In this document: piece after piece, positions 23,947-36,713 of the stretch
How the letters are laid out: every line of letters begins with the position of its first letter
Position numbering within the stretch: the stretch's first letter is position 1
From: Astropecten irregularis
Taxonomy: Eukaryota > Echinodermata > Asteroidea > Paxillosida > Astropectinidae
Length of the DNA stretch: 64,000 nucleotides
Direction of reading: 5' to 3'
NCBI GenBank assembly: GCA_963971285.1
Contig: OZ020255.1
Location: 1,178,001-1,242,000, forward strand
Notes under the pieces: model-generated
Databases searched by the model: none
Seen by the model: only the letters and a program-made list of their open reading frames with translations
Told to the model about the DNA's origin: nothing
Position numbers and translations under genes: made by a program

Positions 23947-26900
23947 TTTTAACTGTTTTTCACTTCAAGATTCAGTTATATGATACACCAATGTCTTGGC
24001 TATCACCAAGTGGAATATAAGCATATTGGGGCTGAAATTGGAGAAAATATGACCAATTGAAAGTGTACTCCTTAAAAACAAATTTGCAAGGATAGCATGA
24101 GTAATAGCTAATAGTAAGTGGCCAATACACACATGTGTATGAAAGAAAGATGAAAATCGGGTTTTGAGGTTGGGTAATTCAGTCTCAGTTTTTTCCATTA
24201 ATTTCAGTCCACCTTTACTCAAATTATACATGGTGATAGCCATGACATGGATGTATCACATATCTCTATCTTGAAGTGATAAACAATTTAAATTAATTTT
24301 AATAAAATGGTTATCGGCACAAAGTTTTTTGGTTTTTGGGGGACACCCTGTACACGTTGCTGTATGGTGTTCCCAAAAGTCAATTATCTTTGTTCCTTTG
24401 GAAGTCAGAAGCCATGAAACCACGCACACAAAACGACGCGCTCCAGTATTGAAATATTACTAACAATGGCAGTGGCTAGGTTCGCTAAGGTTCATTTAAT
24501 TTCATTGTTGAAGTTTACCTTGAAATCAATAACATGCCAACAGAATGAGTTCATGTAGAATGTACATGTACTTGCAGCAAGCATCTTTGTGCGAAGTTGA
24601 CTTTTACTGTAGTGTAGTAGTAGTAAACATTATGTTATCAAGTATGTTGTATAATATACGCACAAGTGCATACATCTGGGATCCCGTGCGTTAAACAAAC
24701 AGGCCCCAAGTGAGCTCTTACAGTACTCTAAGATCGTGTTATATTTTTCTTTTATATTTTTGTCAGTACTACATTTTATTTTTTACGGAAGCGTATAAGG
24801 GCCACATGCAAAAAAAAAAAAATTGTCGGCAACAAATAAACATAAATTAAGACGTCTCTCTATTTTATCCATCAAATTGTCGGTGTTATGGTCAGATGAT
24901 TGGAACTTGTTTCTTTGTCTGCTTTCCGCAGGATACGTGTATGAGTTTGCTCTCCCTTTTCACACACATCTCGATCCATAATACAAAAGCCCGGAAAGAC
25001 TTGCACACAAATTTGCGACTATAATTCTTTGGCATGTGGCCCTTCTACGCTTCCGTAATTTTGGGATTTTATGCAAATATGTCATATTTGACCTTCGTTT
25101 ATTTATAGATCGTGGTTTCATGTCAAACTAAAATGTCCCGTAAATAATGACTCATACTATTTTTGTTTGGACACGCTTGACTGCTCTACCAGCCTGTGTT
25201 AATCCATGATGATGAATTTTCACATTACATCTGATGTAGTGTTAAAGGCAGAGTACAGGATTTGCAAGGCCTCCAAAAAGGTTTATTGAGTTTGAGACAG
25301 AAAATGGACTCAACAGTTCGTAAACAGTGCAAACAGTCACCATGGGAAATCTTGGTTCATCAGATGCTGGGTTTTTCAAGGAAATCAAGATTTAGTGTCT
25401 TTAAAAGATCGTACGTCCGAACGATTTAGTAGCATTTCGAAAGCATGGTGTAACCGTGAAGGATTCGGAGGGGCAAGATTATTTCGGCCGTATTTGTGCT
25501 ATCCAGATGAACAAAGCGTAAAAAGGTACATGAAACAATGTAAAAACTAATACCTTCACTTCTGTTTAAGTACCAAATTCAGCCAAAACGCATATTTTTG
25601 CAAATCCTATATGAGCTCCCTTTAAAGGGGGTTTACGAAACGGAGGCTCGGGCTCAGGCTCCGGCTCCATTTCGTAAAATCCAGTCTAAAATCATTGGTA
25701 TCAAAATAGAGGCTTTTGACAGCGGCTTGGAAGTAGATTCTCTGGTTTGAAAAAGAAAACAGAGCTTCAATGATAAACCACAATCTATTCAGCATTTATG
25801 GATGACAGAGCTGGAGCCTGAGCCTGACCCTCCGTTTCGTAAACCCCCATAGCCAAGGGCCACTTTCATAGAGCTGCTTAGCACAAACAAATTGCTCAGC
25901 ACAAAAATGGCTTGCCCAATAAAACAAACTACCACTGAAAATTCCATTTGATATTCATGGTTTGCCAACAACAGCCATTGTAAGTGATACACAATACATG
26001 GAAATTTGGTTGTTAATCCGGTTTTTATTAAGACAGAAATGTCATGCTTAGCGAATTTGTGTGCTAAGCAGCTCTATGAAATTGGCCCCAGGCGATGGGT
26101 GCGGAAATTGCTCAAATTCTAATAAAAGCATGAACATGTGTATGCACATTTTAAAGTTAATATCATACTTTGTTTTTTATCAAAGAAATACAGATTCTTG
26201 TGCAGAAATATCAAGACAGATACAGTAACAGTCATCTGTGAAAATTTCAGTCCCATACGGTGCCCACTTTTTGAGAAAACAGTGAAAAACAGCCACAGTA
26301 TTTCTTAAGTCTTTTCTCTTTTATTAAGATCAAAAAGATTTTCGGTCGTTTTTTTTTTACTAATTTCTGGATAAATACACATTTTCGGGCGGAAAAATTT
26401 AACGGTATGTTTCTACCAGCACCATCTTCATACCCTGTAAGTTATATGTACATCTGTGAACATTTCTGTTTTGGTTTCTTACCAATGATGTACATTTAAC
26501 TGTCATGTCTATGTCAAATCATTTTCGACATTTTCAGATATGGAGCCAATGCTATTTACATAGCATAGTAACCTAAATGTAAGATGCCAATTAATTAATG
26601 TATCTCAATGTCTACATCTTTGTTTGTTATACAAGCAAAACCCTAAGGCAATTACAATACACACACCATAGCAACCGTTACTAGGCAACACTTATATAAA
26701 CCAAGCATAATACAGTACGTCTGCACTCTGCAGACTAATTCTACTATAGCTTTACTCTTCACTCTGTGGACAACAGTCAACTGCATGCACATGGCTTAAT
26801 AATAATTGTATCACAATTTGGGCTGTTCTAATATGTTATTAAAGGGAGCATATAGGATTTGCAAAGAATATGCGTTTTGGCTGAATTTGGTACTTAAAGG

Positions 26901-27727
26901 TAGTACCATACTTTGGTTTTTGTCAAAGAAGTACAGATTCGTGGGCAAAAATATGAAGGAAGATACAGTAACAGTCATCTGTGAAAATTTCAGTCCCATA
27001 CGATGGCCACTTTTTGAGAAAATCGTGAAAAACGGCCACAGTATTTCTTAAGTCTTTTCTCTTTTAAAAGATCAAGATTTTTGGTCGTTGTTTTACTATT
27101 TTCTGGATAAATACACCATTTCAGGCGGAAATATTTTAACGGCAGGTTTCTACCACCACCATCTTCATACCCTGTAAGTTATATGTAAATCTGTGAACAT
27201 TTCTGTTTTGGCCTCTGACCAAAGTATGATACAACCTTTAAACAGAAGTGAAGGTCTTAAACTTCCTTACAGACGTTGTTTCATGTACCTTTTTACGCTT
27301 TGTTCATCTGGATAGCAGAAATACGGCCGACATAATCTTGCCCCTCCCCCTCCGAATCCTTCACGGTTACACCACGCTTTCGAAATGCTACTAAATCGTT
27401 CGGACGAATGATCTTTTTAAAAGGTACTTAATCTTGATTTCCTTGAAAACCCCAGCATCCGATAACCAAGATTTCCCATGGTGACTGTTTGCACTGTTTA
27501 CAAACTGTTGAGTCCATTTTCTGTCTCAAACTCAACAGTTTTTTTGGAGGCCTTGCAAATCCTGTACGCTGCCTTTACGAACATTCAAACATGCATGGTA
27601 ATCACATATCTAATGCAAAACAAAGTTCAAACACAGAGGCCATGAACCATCAAAACCACCATTTACTTGCCATCCCAAAACACTCAGAATGCTAGACTTG
27701 AACACTATTTGGAAGCCACTAAGCTAA
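23947..27727. repeat. Tandem unit 4
   Basis: 3,781 bp. Contains the TA-flanked MITE 24784-25057, the GTTTACGAAACGG element 25627-25848, a whole GGGCCA/TGGCCC-ended element 25857-26088, and TTAA MITEs 26155-26495 and 26898-27237. Nearly identical to unit 5, so the last duplication is recent. Confidence 0.88.
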
Positions 27728-30700
27728 TTTTAACTGTTTTTCACTTCAAGATTCAGTTATATGATACACCAATGTCTTGGCTATCACCAAGTGGAATATA
27801 AGCATATTGGGGCTGAAATTGGAGAAAATATGACCAATTGAAAGTGTACTCCTTAAAAACAAATTTGCAAGGATAGCATGAGTAATAGCTAATAGTAAGT
27901 GGCCAATACACACATGTGTATGAAAGAAAGATGAAAATCGGGTTTTGAGGTTGGGTAATTCAGTCTCAGTTTTTTCCATTAATTTCAGTCCACCTTTACT
28001 CAAATTATACATGGTGATAGCCATGACATGGATGTATCACATATCTCTATCTTGAAGTGATAAACAATTTAAATTAATTTTAATAAAATGGTTATCGGCA
28101 CAAAGTTTTTTGGTTTTTGGGGGACACCCTGTACACGTTGCTGTATGGTGTTCCCAAAAGTCAATTATCTTTGTTCCTTTGGAAGTCAGAAGCCATGAAA
28201 CCACGCACACAAAACGACGCGCTCCAGTATTGAAATATTACTAACAATGGCAGTGGCTAGGTTCGCTAAGGTTCAGTTAATTTCATTGTTGAAGTTTACC
28301 TTGAAATTAATAACATGCCAACAGAATGAGTTCATGTAGAATGTACGTTGTGCAGAGGAATCTTTGTGCGAAGTTGACTTTTACTGTAGTGTAGTAGTAG
28401 TAAACATTATGTTATCAAGTATGTTGTATAATATACGCACAAGTGCATACATCTGGGATCCCGTGCGTTAAACAAACAGGCCCCAAGTGAGCTCTTACAG
28501 TACTCTAAGATCGTGTTATATTTTTATTGTACATTTTTGTCTGTACTACATTTTATTTTGTACGGAAGCGTATAAGGGCCACATGCAAAAAAAAAATTGT
28601 CTGCAACAAATAAACATAATTAAGACGTCTCTCTATTTTATCCATCAAATTGTCGGTGTTATGGTCAGATGATTGGAACTTGTTTCTTTTTCTGCTTTCC
28701 GCAGGATACGTGTATGAGTTTGCTCTCCCTTTTCACACACATCTCGATCCATAATACAAAAGCCCGGAAAGACTTGCACACAAATTTGCGACTATAATTC
28801 TTTGGCATGTGGCCCTTCTACGCTTCCGTAATTTTGGGATTTTATGCAAATATGTCATATTTGACCTTCGTTTATTTATAGATCGTGGTTTCATGTCAAA
28901 CTAAAATGTCCCGTAAATAATGACTCATACTATTTTTGTTTGGACACGCTTGACTGCTCTACCAGCCTGTGTTAATCCATGATGATGAATTTTCACATTA
29001 CATCTGATGTAGTGTTAAAGGCAGAGTACAGGATTTGCAAGGCCTCCAAAAAGGTTTATTGAGTTTGAGACAGAAAATGGACTCAACAGTTCGTAAACAG
29101 TGCAAACAGTCACCATGGGAAATCTTGGTTCATCAGATGCTGGGTTTTTCAAGGAAATCAAGATTTAGTGTCTTTAAAAGATCGTACGTCCGAACGATTT
29201 AGTAGCATTTCGAAAGCATGGTGTAACCGTGAAGGATTCGGAGGGGCAAGATTATTTCGGCCGTATTTGTGCTATCCAGATGAACAAAGCGTAAAAAGGT
29301 ACATGAAACAATGTAAAAACTAATACCTTCACTTCTGTTTAAGTACCAAATTCAGCCAAAACGCATATTTTTGCAAATCCTATATGAGCTCCCTTTAAAG
29401 GGGGTTTACGAAACGGAGGCTCGGGCTCAGGCTCCGGCTCCATTTCGTAAAATCCAGTCTAAAATCATTGGTATCAAAATAGAGGCTTTTGACAGCGGCT
29501 TGGAAGTAGATTCTCTGGTTTGAAAAAGAAAACAGAGCTTCAATGATAAACCACAATCTATTCAGCATTTATGGATGACAGAGCTGGAGCCTGAGCCTGA
29601 CCCTCCGTTTCGTAAACCCCCATAGCCAAGGGCCACTTTCATAGAGCTGCTTAGCACAAACAAATTGCTCAGCACAAAAATGGCTTGCCCAATAAAACAA
29701 ACTACCACTGAAAATTCCATTTGATATTCATGGTTTGCCAACAACAGCCATTGTAAGTGATACACAATACATGGAAATTTGGTTGTTAATCCGGTTTTTA
29801 TTAAGACAGAAATGTCATGCTTAGCGAATTTTTGTGCTAAGCAGCTCTATGAAATTGGCCCCAGGCGATGGGTGCGGAAATTGCTCAAATTCTAATAAAA
29901 GCATGAACATGTGTATGCACATTTTAAAGTTAATATCATACTTTGTTTTTTATCAAAGAAATACAGATTCTTGTGCAGAAATATCAAGACAGATACAGTA
30001 ACAGTCATCTGTGAAAATTTCAGTCCCATACGGTGCCCACTTTTTGAGAAAACAGTAAAAAACAGCCACAGTATTTCTTAAGTCTTTTCTCTTTTATTAA
30101 GATCAAAAAGATTTTCGGTCGTTTTTTTTTTACTAATTTCTGGATAAATACACATTTTCGGGCGGAAAAATTTAACGGTATGTTTCTACCAGCACCATCT
30201 TCATACCCTGTAAGTTATATGTACATCTGTGAACATTTCTGTTTTGGTTTCTTACCAATGATGTACATTTAACTGTCATGTCTATGTCAAATCATTTTCG
30301 ACATTTTCAGATATGGAGCCAATGCTATTTACATAGCATAGTAACCTAAATGTAAGATGCCAATTAATTAATGTATCTCAATGTCTACATCTTTGTTTGT
30401 TATACAAGCAAAACCCTAAGGCAATTACAATACACACACCATAGCAACCGTTACTAGGCAACACTTATATAAACCAAGCATAATACAGTACGTCTGCACT
30501 CTGCAGACTAATTCTACTATAGCTTTACTCTTCACTCTGTGGACAACAGTCAACTGCATGCACATGGCTTAATAATAATTGTATCACAATTTGGGCTGTT
30601 CTAATATGTTATTAAAGGGAGCATATAGGATTTGCAAAGAATATGCGTTTTGGCTGAATTTGGTACTTAAAGGTAGTACCATACTTTGGTTTTTGTCAAA

Positions 30701-33700
30701 GAAATACAGATTCTTGGGGAAAAATATGAAGGAAGATGCAGTAACAGTCATCTGTGAAAATTTCAGTCCCATACCGACGATGCCCACTTTTTGAGAAAAT
30801 CGTGAAAAACGGCCACAGTATTTCTTAAGTCTTTTCTCTTGTATTTATGATCTTTTAAAAGATCAAAAAGATTTTCGGACGTTGTTTTACTATTTTCTGG
30901 ATAAATACAGCATTTCAGGCGGAAAAATTGTAACGGTAGGTTTCTACCACCAGTTATATGTAAATTTGTGAACATTTCTGTTTTGGCCTCTTATCAAAGT
31001 ATGATACAACCTTTAAACAGAAGTGAAGGTCTTAAATACCCTATACAAACTATTATCGGCAACAGACCGGTTGCTAATCATCCAAGAACAAATCGCTTGT
31101 CAACTGAACTTAGACAAATTCCCAGAGTTCCAGGTCAAACGTCAGGCTTGAATGGATCTGCCCGGAACAATCACGCTGCTCTCCCACGTTTTTTTGTGAC
31201 CAATGCACGCTCCTTATTGAATAAGCTTGATGAGATGGAATTGAAGCTCTCTGAACAACAAGCAGATGTAGCAGTAATAACTGAATCGTGGGTTACACCA
31301 AACAGTTCTCCACACCAGTACTGTATTGATGGATTCAACGCATTCAGCAAGTGTACGTAGAGTCAGCAGATGTGGAGGTGGAGTACTTGTGTATGTCAAA
31401 GACCACATTCGTGCCACCGTCATTCATGATATTGACGTTCCACCTGAAATTGAGGGTGAATGGATTATGCTCAATCATCCGAAATACCCTAGATGCATCC
31501 CTTCCATAGCTGTTTTTGCAGTTTATAGTCCACCTGACTCACCGCACCATGACCTTTTATGTCGTCATATCATTGATAGCATAGATAAACTTTGGATGAG
31601 AAAACCAAGCATTGGAGTGGTCCTACTTGGTGATTTCAATCAAATGGACATTACGCCTATTTGTAATGGGAATAATCTTCAACAGATTGTAAAACAACCC
31701 ACTAGAGGAGATGCAATACTCGACTTAATTATCACAAATTTTGCAGAGCAGTATAATTCTCCTATGATATCTGCTCCCGTTGGCAGGAGCGATCATAATT
31801 CTATTACCTGGATACCCAAATCTATTATACCCATCAAAAGTTGCTCTACTAAACTAATTCAGCCAATGAAAGATTCCAGTATTAGATCGTTTGGTAGATG
31901 GATCCAGTCTCAAAGCTGGGATGATGTTATTAATGATGATAACGTTCAGGGTAATGTTGATGCTTTTTATAAAAGGGTTAATCAGGCTGTTAAAGATCAC
32001 TTTCCTTTTAAAACCATTAAATGTCACAATGCCGACAAACTTTGGATAACTAACATGCTAAAATGTCTGATCATGCAAAGGCAGAGAGCATTTTTTTGTC
32101 ACAGGTAATAGGCAACAATTTTGTATTCTCAGAAATAGAGTCACAAGGGAGATCCGTGTTGCCAAGGAAAAATTTTATACAGGTAGAATTAGAAAACTTC
32201 AAAATTTTGATCCAGGAAGATGGCACAAAGAGGTACGCAATCTGGCTAATATGAATAAGAATGATTTGACTGTTCATATTGAAGGCATTGATCCTTCTGA
32301 TTATAAAACAATAGCCAATGCAATAAATAATAATCTTGCCAGTTTTTCTCAATCTCACGAACCGCTTGACTTAACTAAATTGCAAGCTTACTTGCCATCA
32401 CACGTGCCACCTCCTCAGGTCCAACCTTGGGAAGTTTTTAAAGTACTTTCAAAAATATCTGTTTCTAAATCTGGGGGACCTGATGATTTACCTGCTAAAA
32501 TTATCAAGGAATTTGCGTATGCATTTAGCACCCCTGTAACCCAAATTCTTAATCAATCGTTTTCTCAGTGTATTGTGCCCAATCAATGGAAACAAGCCAA
32601 TGTTGTCCCAGTTCCGAAACAAACGCCCCCACGTTACATAAACTTAGGCCTATATCTTTGACTCCAATATTAGCTAAGTTAGCTGAAGAATTTATTTGTA
32701 AATGGACCATGAATTTTATTGGACCTAATATAGACAGGAGGCAGTTTGGTAATCAGAAGGGCAAGTCTACAACACACTGTCTTATTGATGTTTACCATCA
32801 TTTAGTCTCAGGAGCAAATATTCCCAATAACATAACTACACTTGTACTCACAGATTTCACAAAGGCATTTGATACAGTTAATCATGAAATGGCTATTGAA
32901 AATTTGTTGGAATTGGGTGTGCCCTCCATAATTGTCCAGTGGATTGCTAATTTTTTAACTGACCGCCAACAAAGGGTCAAATACAAGCAAACGTTTTCCC
33001 ATTGGCAAACATTAACAAGTGGTGTCCCTCAGGGTACAAAACTTGGTCCTGTGATCTTCTTAGCATGTATCAATAATGCAGTCAAACATGCCCAGTGTAA
33101 ATCCTGGAAATATGTGGATGACCTAACACTTTGCGAAAATAGATATATTTTTGGAGCTAGCAAGATTCAAGAAGATCTCAATGATCTTGCTAACTGGACT
33201 ACTGAAAATGGGCTTTCGCTTAATCCATCTAAATGTCAAACAATGCAGATTTATTTTGGTAGAAGGGCTCCTCCTGACATACAATATTTCATTTCGAATG
33301 TGTCGCTCCAGGATGTGCAATGTGTTAAGTTATTAGGTGTCACCTTACAACATAATTTGAAATGGGACATTCATGTCAAAGACACTATTAATAAAGCCAA
33401 TAAAAAACTGTTTATGCTCAGGAAACTGAAACAAAGTGGTTTAAACCGTGAAGAACTGGTTACTGTATACAAGGGTTACATAAGACCCGTGTTAGAATAT
33501 GCATCACCCCTGTGGCATTCTGGTCTTACTTGTATGCAGTCTGATAAATTAGAATTAACACAAAAAAGAGTATGTCGAATTATTCTGGGTCAACTGTATG
33601 TGCATTATGATCAAGCATTACTTACCCTTGGACTAGAGAAATTAATTTGTAGAAGAATTAAACATAGCACTACATTTGCTTTAAAGGCTTTTAATTCTAA

Positions 33701-34493
33701 CAAATTTAATGAATGGTTCGTAACATCCAGGAATATTCATACAATGAATCTTAGATCCAAAAGAAAACTTCAAGAATTCCCAAACAAATCCAAGCGTTTT
33801 TATAATAGTCCGGTCCCCTACTTAACAAGAATGATCAACTCTTTTATTTAGTTCTCCACTCACACTCTTAATGTATGTGTGTCTCGAACTTGTTTTATCT
33901 TCTTATATCTGTCTGTTATTATTTTTATTCTAAGTAAAGTACTTTTACCTGTTGTTTTAAATAATGATTGTAAATCTGTTTTAATTCAACCTTTGGGCTG
34001 CTATTGACAGTTTTTAATAAACCAGCAATAATAATAACTTCCTTTCAGACGTTGTTTCATGTACCTTTTTTACGCTTTGTTCATCTGGATAGCAGAAATA
34101 CGACCGACATAATCTTGCCCCTCCCCCTCCGAATCCTTCACGGGTACAAGCTTTCGAAATGCTGCTAAATCGTTCGGACGAACGATATTTTTAAAAGACA
34201 CTAAATCTTGATTTCCTTGAAAAACCCAGCATCTGATGAACCAAGATTTCCCGTGGTGACTGTTTGCACTGTTTACAAACTGTTGAGTCCATTTTCTGTC
34301 TCAAACGCAATACTTTTTTTTGAGGCCTTGCAAATCCTGTATACGCTGCCTTGATTATTCAAAGATGAATGGGAATCGCATATCTAAAGCAACACAAAGT
34401 TTAAACACAGATACCTTTCAAACCACCATACTTGCCATCCCCAAAGAACTCAGAATGCTAGCCTTGAACATTACTTGGAAGCCACTAAGCTAA
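27728..34493. repeat. Tandem unit 5, split by a LINE at 31037-34037
   Basis: About 3,765 bp without the LINE. Same order as unit 4: TA-flanked MITE 28561-28830, GTTTACGAAACGG element 29400-29621, GGGCCA element 29630-29861, TTAA MITEs 29928-30268 and 30671-31012. The part after the LINE (34038-34493) is more diverged from the other units than the part before it. Confidence 0.85.
31037..34037 (+). mobile_element. CR1/L2-like LINE, 5'-truncated, with endonuclease and reverse transcriptase
   Basis: The 3.0 kb insert sits in the last tandem unit: the empty site GTCTTAAA/CTTCCTTACAG is seen in the other units. The endonuclease has VTNARSLLNKLDE, LLGDFNQMD and GRSDHNSI. The reverse transcriptase has LRPISLTPILAKL, TDFTKAFDTVNH, SGVPQGTKLGPVIF and KYVDD, then the CR1/jockey-type C-terminus GYIRPVLEYASPLWHSGL. 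No ORF1 is present. The frame changes about three times (near 31355, 32105 and 32640), so it is dead but not very old. The longest intact stretch is 32568-33851. The 3' end is a short AATAATAATAA tail. No clear target duplication was seen. Confidence 0.9.
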
Positions 34494-35963
34494 GATGCAA
34501 CTCGTTCATATGAGACTAAGGGCGTTTACGAAACGGAGGCTCAGGCTCAGGCTCCAGCTCTGACATCCATATGCTAAACATATAGGTTGTGTTTTTTCAT
34601 TGAAGCTGAAACTCCGTTTTCCTTTTCAAACCAGAGAAATATGCTTCAGAACTGCAGCCAAAAGCCTTTATATTGATACCAGTTATTTCAGAATGGATTC
34701 ACGAAAGGGAGCCGGAGACGGAGCCTGAGCCTCCGTTTCTTAAACGCACTGAGAAATACAAACATGTCCCAAGCCGTGTCAGCCGTTGTTGGCTTAGCGA
34801 CATAAATTTTGGTTTTTATTTGTGCATGTCATACACAAATAGTCTGCATGTAAATCTAGTGTTATTCAAATGAGGTTTTCTATAGAAATTACTGACAATG
34901 GCAGTGGCTAGGTTCCCTAAGGTTCAGTTCATTTCATTGTTGAAGTTTACCTCGAAATAAATAACATGCCAAAAGATGGAGTTCATAAGGTCGTAGAATG
35001 CGCAATAGAGTATATCACATATGTATTCATATAGCAGCTGCACAATATAAATGTACTATATTATTATTAATAATAGTACATGTACATGTACATGTACTTC
35101 CATTTGCAGCATTCCGTTTGTGCGAAGTTGACCTTTGCATTGTAGTAAACAGCAGGATATTAATATGCATAAGTGCATGCATATAAATTTAGTTTGCAAC
35201 ATAGGTAAATATAGGTTTGTGTTTGTCATTATTTCTTCTTTGAGAAATCGGATTTAAAGGTAGTATCATACTTTGGTTAGACACCAAAAAAGAAATGTTC
35301 ACAGATTTATGTATAATTTACAGGGTATGAAGATGGTGGTGATAGAAACATACTGTTAAAATTCTTCCGCCTGAAATGGTGTATTTATCCAGAAATTAGT
35401 AAAACAACGACCGAAAATCTTTTTGATCTTTTAAAAGATCAAAAATAAAAGAGAAAAGACTTAAAGGTAGTATCATACTTCGGTTTTTGTCAAAGAAGTA
35501 CAGATTCATGGGCACGAATATCAAGGAAGATACAGCCATAGTCATCTGTGAAAATTTCAGTCCCATACGGTGCCCACTTTTTGAGAAAACAGTGAAAAAC
35601 TGCCACAGTATTTCTTAAGTCTTTTCTCTTTTCTTTTTGATCTTTTAAAAGATCAAAAAGATTTTCGGTCATTGTTTTACTAATTTCAGGATAAATACAC
35701 CATTTCAGGCGGAAAAAAATTTAACGGTATGTTTCCACCAGGACCATCTTCATACCCTGTGAACATTTCTGTTTTGGTTTCTTACCAAAGTATGATACTA
35801 CCTTAAGAAATACTGTGGCCGTTTTTCACTGTTTTCTCAAAAAGTGGGCACCGTATGGGACTGAAATTTTCACAGATCACTATTATTGTATCGTCCTTGA
35901 TATTTATGCCCATGAATCTGTATTTCTGTGACAAAAACCAAAGTATGATACTAATACCTTTAA
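34494..35963. repeat. Block S, second copy
   Basis: Second copy of 17194-18733, without the poly-C insert; here the GTTTACGAAACGG element (34520-34747) is whole. The nested TTAA MITE pair is at 35258-35959 with the inner copy at 35465-35802. Confidence 0.8.
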
Positions 35964-36387
35964 AGGTAATATCATACTTTGGTTTTTATTAAAGAAATAC
36001 ATATTCATAGGCACAAATATCAAGGAAAATATAGCAGTAATCTGTGAAAATTTCAGTCCCATACGGTGCCCACTTTTTGAGAAAACAGTGAAAATCCGTA
36101 GCCACAGTATTTATTAAGTCTTTTCTCTTTTATTTTGATCTTTTAAAAGATCAAAAAGATTTTTGGTCGTTGTTTAACTATTTTCTGAATAAATCTTCTG
36201 AAAATAATTTTGGCCACTGTACAGTGTACTGGTTTTTACTCTTTTCTAGATAAATACAGCCATTTCAGGCAGAACAATTTTAACAGTGTATTTCTACCAT
36301 CACCATGTTTATACCCTGTACGTTATATGTAAATCTGTATAATGTTATGCTACTATTTATGTATGCTACTGAAGTATGATACTACCT
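35964..36387 (+). mobile_element. TTAA MITE after block S, with decayed tail fragment
   Basis: 424 bp, an expanded and diverged copy. A further reversed fragment follows to about 36520, ending within 120 bp of the exon 1 donor of GT77 A. Confidence 0.7.
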
Positions 36388-36640
36388 TTAAAAGATCAAA
36401 AATAACGGTGAAACGGTTTTAAAAAACACCGTGGCCGTTTTTAACAGTTTACTAAAAAAAAGTGGGCACCGTATGGGACTGGGCATTTCACAAATGACTG
36501 TTGCTGTATCTTCCTTGCTACTATCATTACCTAACATGGTTTATTTTATTGTCCGTTAGGTGAAATCTTTACACAGACAGACTAATTAATAGATTCATCA
36601 TCATGGAGGAAAGAATAAGGAATATACATTGTATACTTAC

Positions 36641-36713
36641 AAAGCAGGAATAGAATAAATGCCACAGACTGCAAAAAGAACAGGACTTTGTATATGTTTC
36701 CACCCGCCGCCAT
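36641..36713 (-). CDS. GT77-family glycosyltransferase A, exon 1 (signal anchor)
   Basis: The 73-base coding exon starts with ATG at 36713 and ends one base into a codon at a GTAAGT donor. It codes MAAGGNIYKVLFFLQ followed by a hydrophobic run (SVAFILFLL), clearly homologous to exon 1 of copies B and C, and makes the short cytoplasmic tail and membrane anchor. The phase-1 end fits the exon at 12314, giving Ser-Phe-Ser-Gln across the joint as in the paralogs. No other GT77 second exon lies between, and no nearer first exon was found. The join therefore implies an intron of 24,326 bp, which is inference. The start codon sits in AAGATGGCGGC, a YY1-like context shared with B and C. Confidence 0.78.

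Noticed and set aside
13506-28024. A 92-residue minus-strand frame (MAITMYNLSKGG...) kept identical in four array units
   Set aside because: The units are near identical at all positions, so conservation only reflects recent duplication; the frame has no recognisable domain and lies in repeat sequence.
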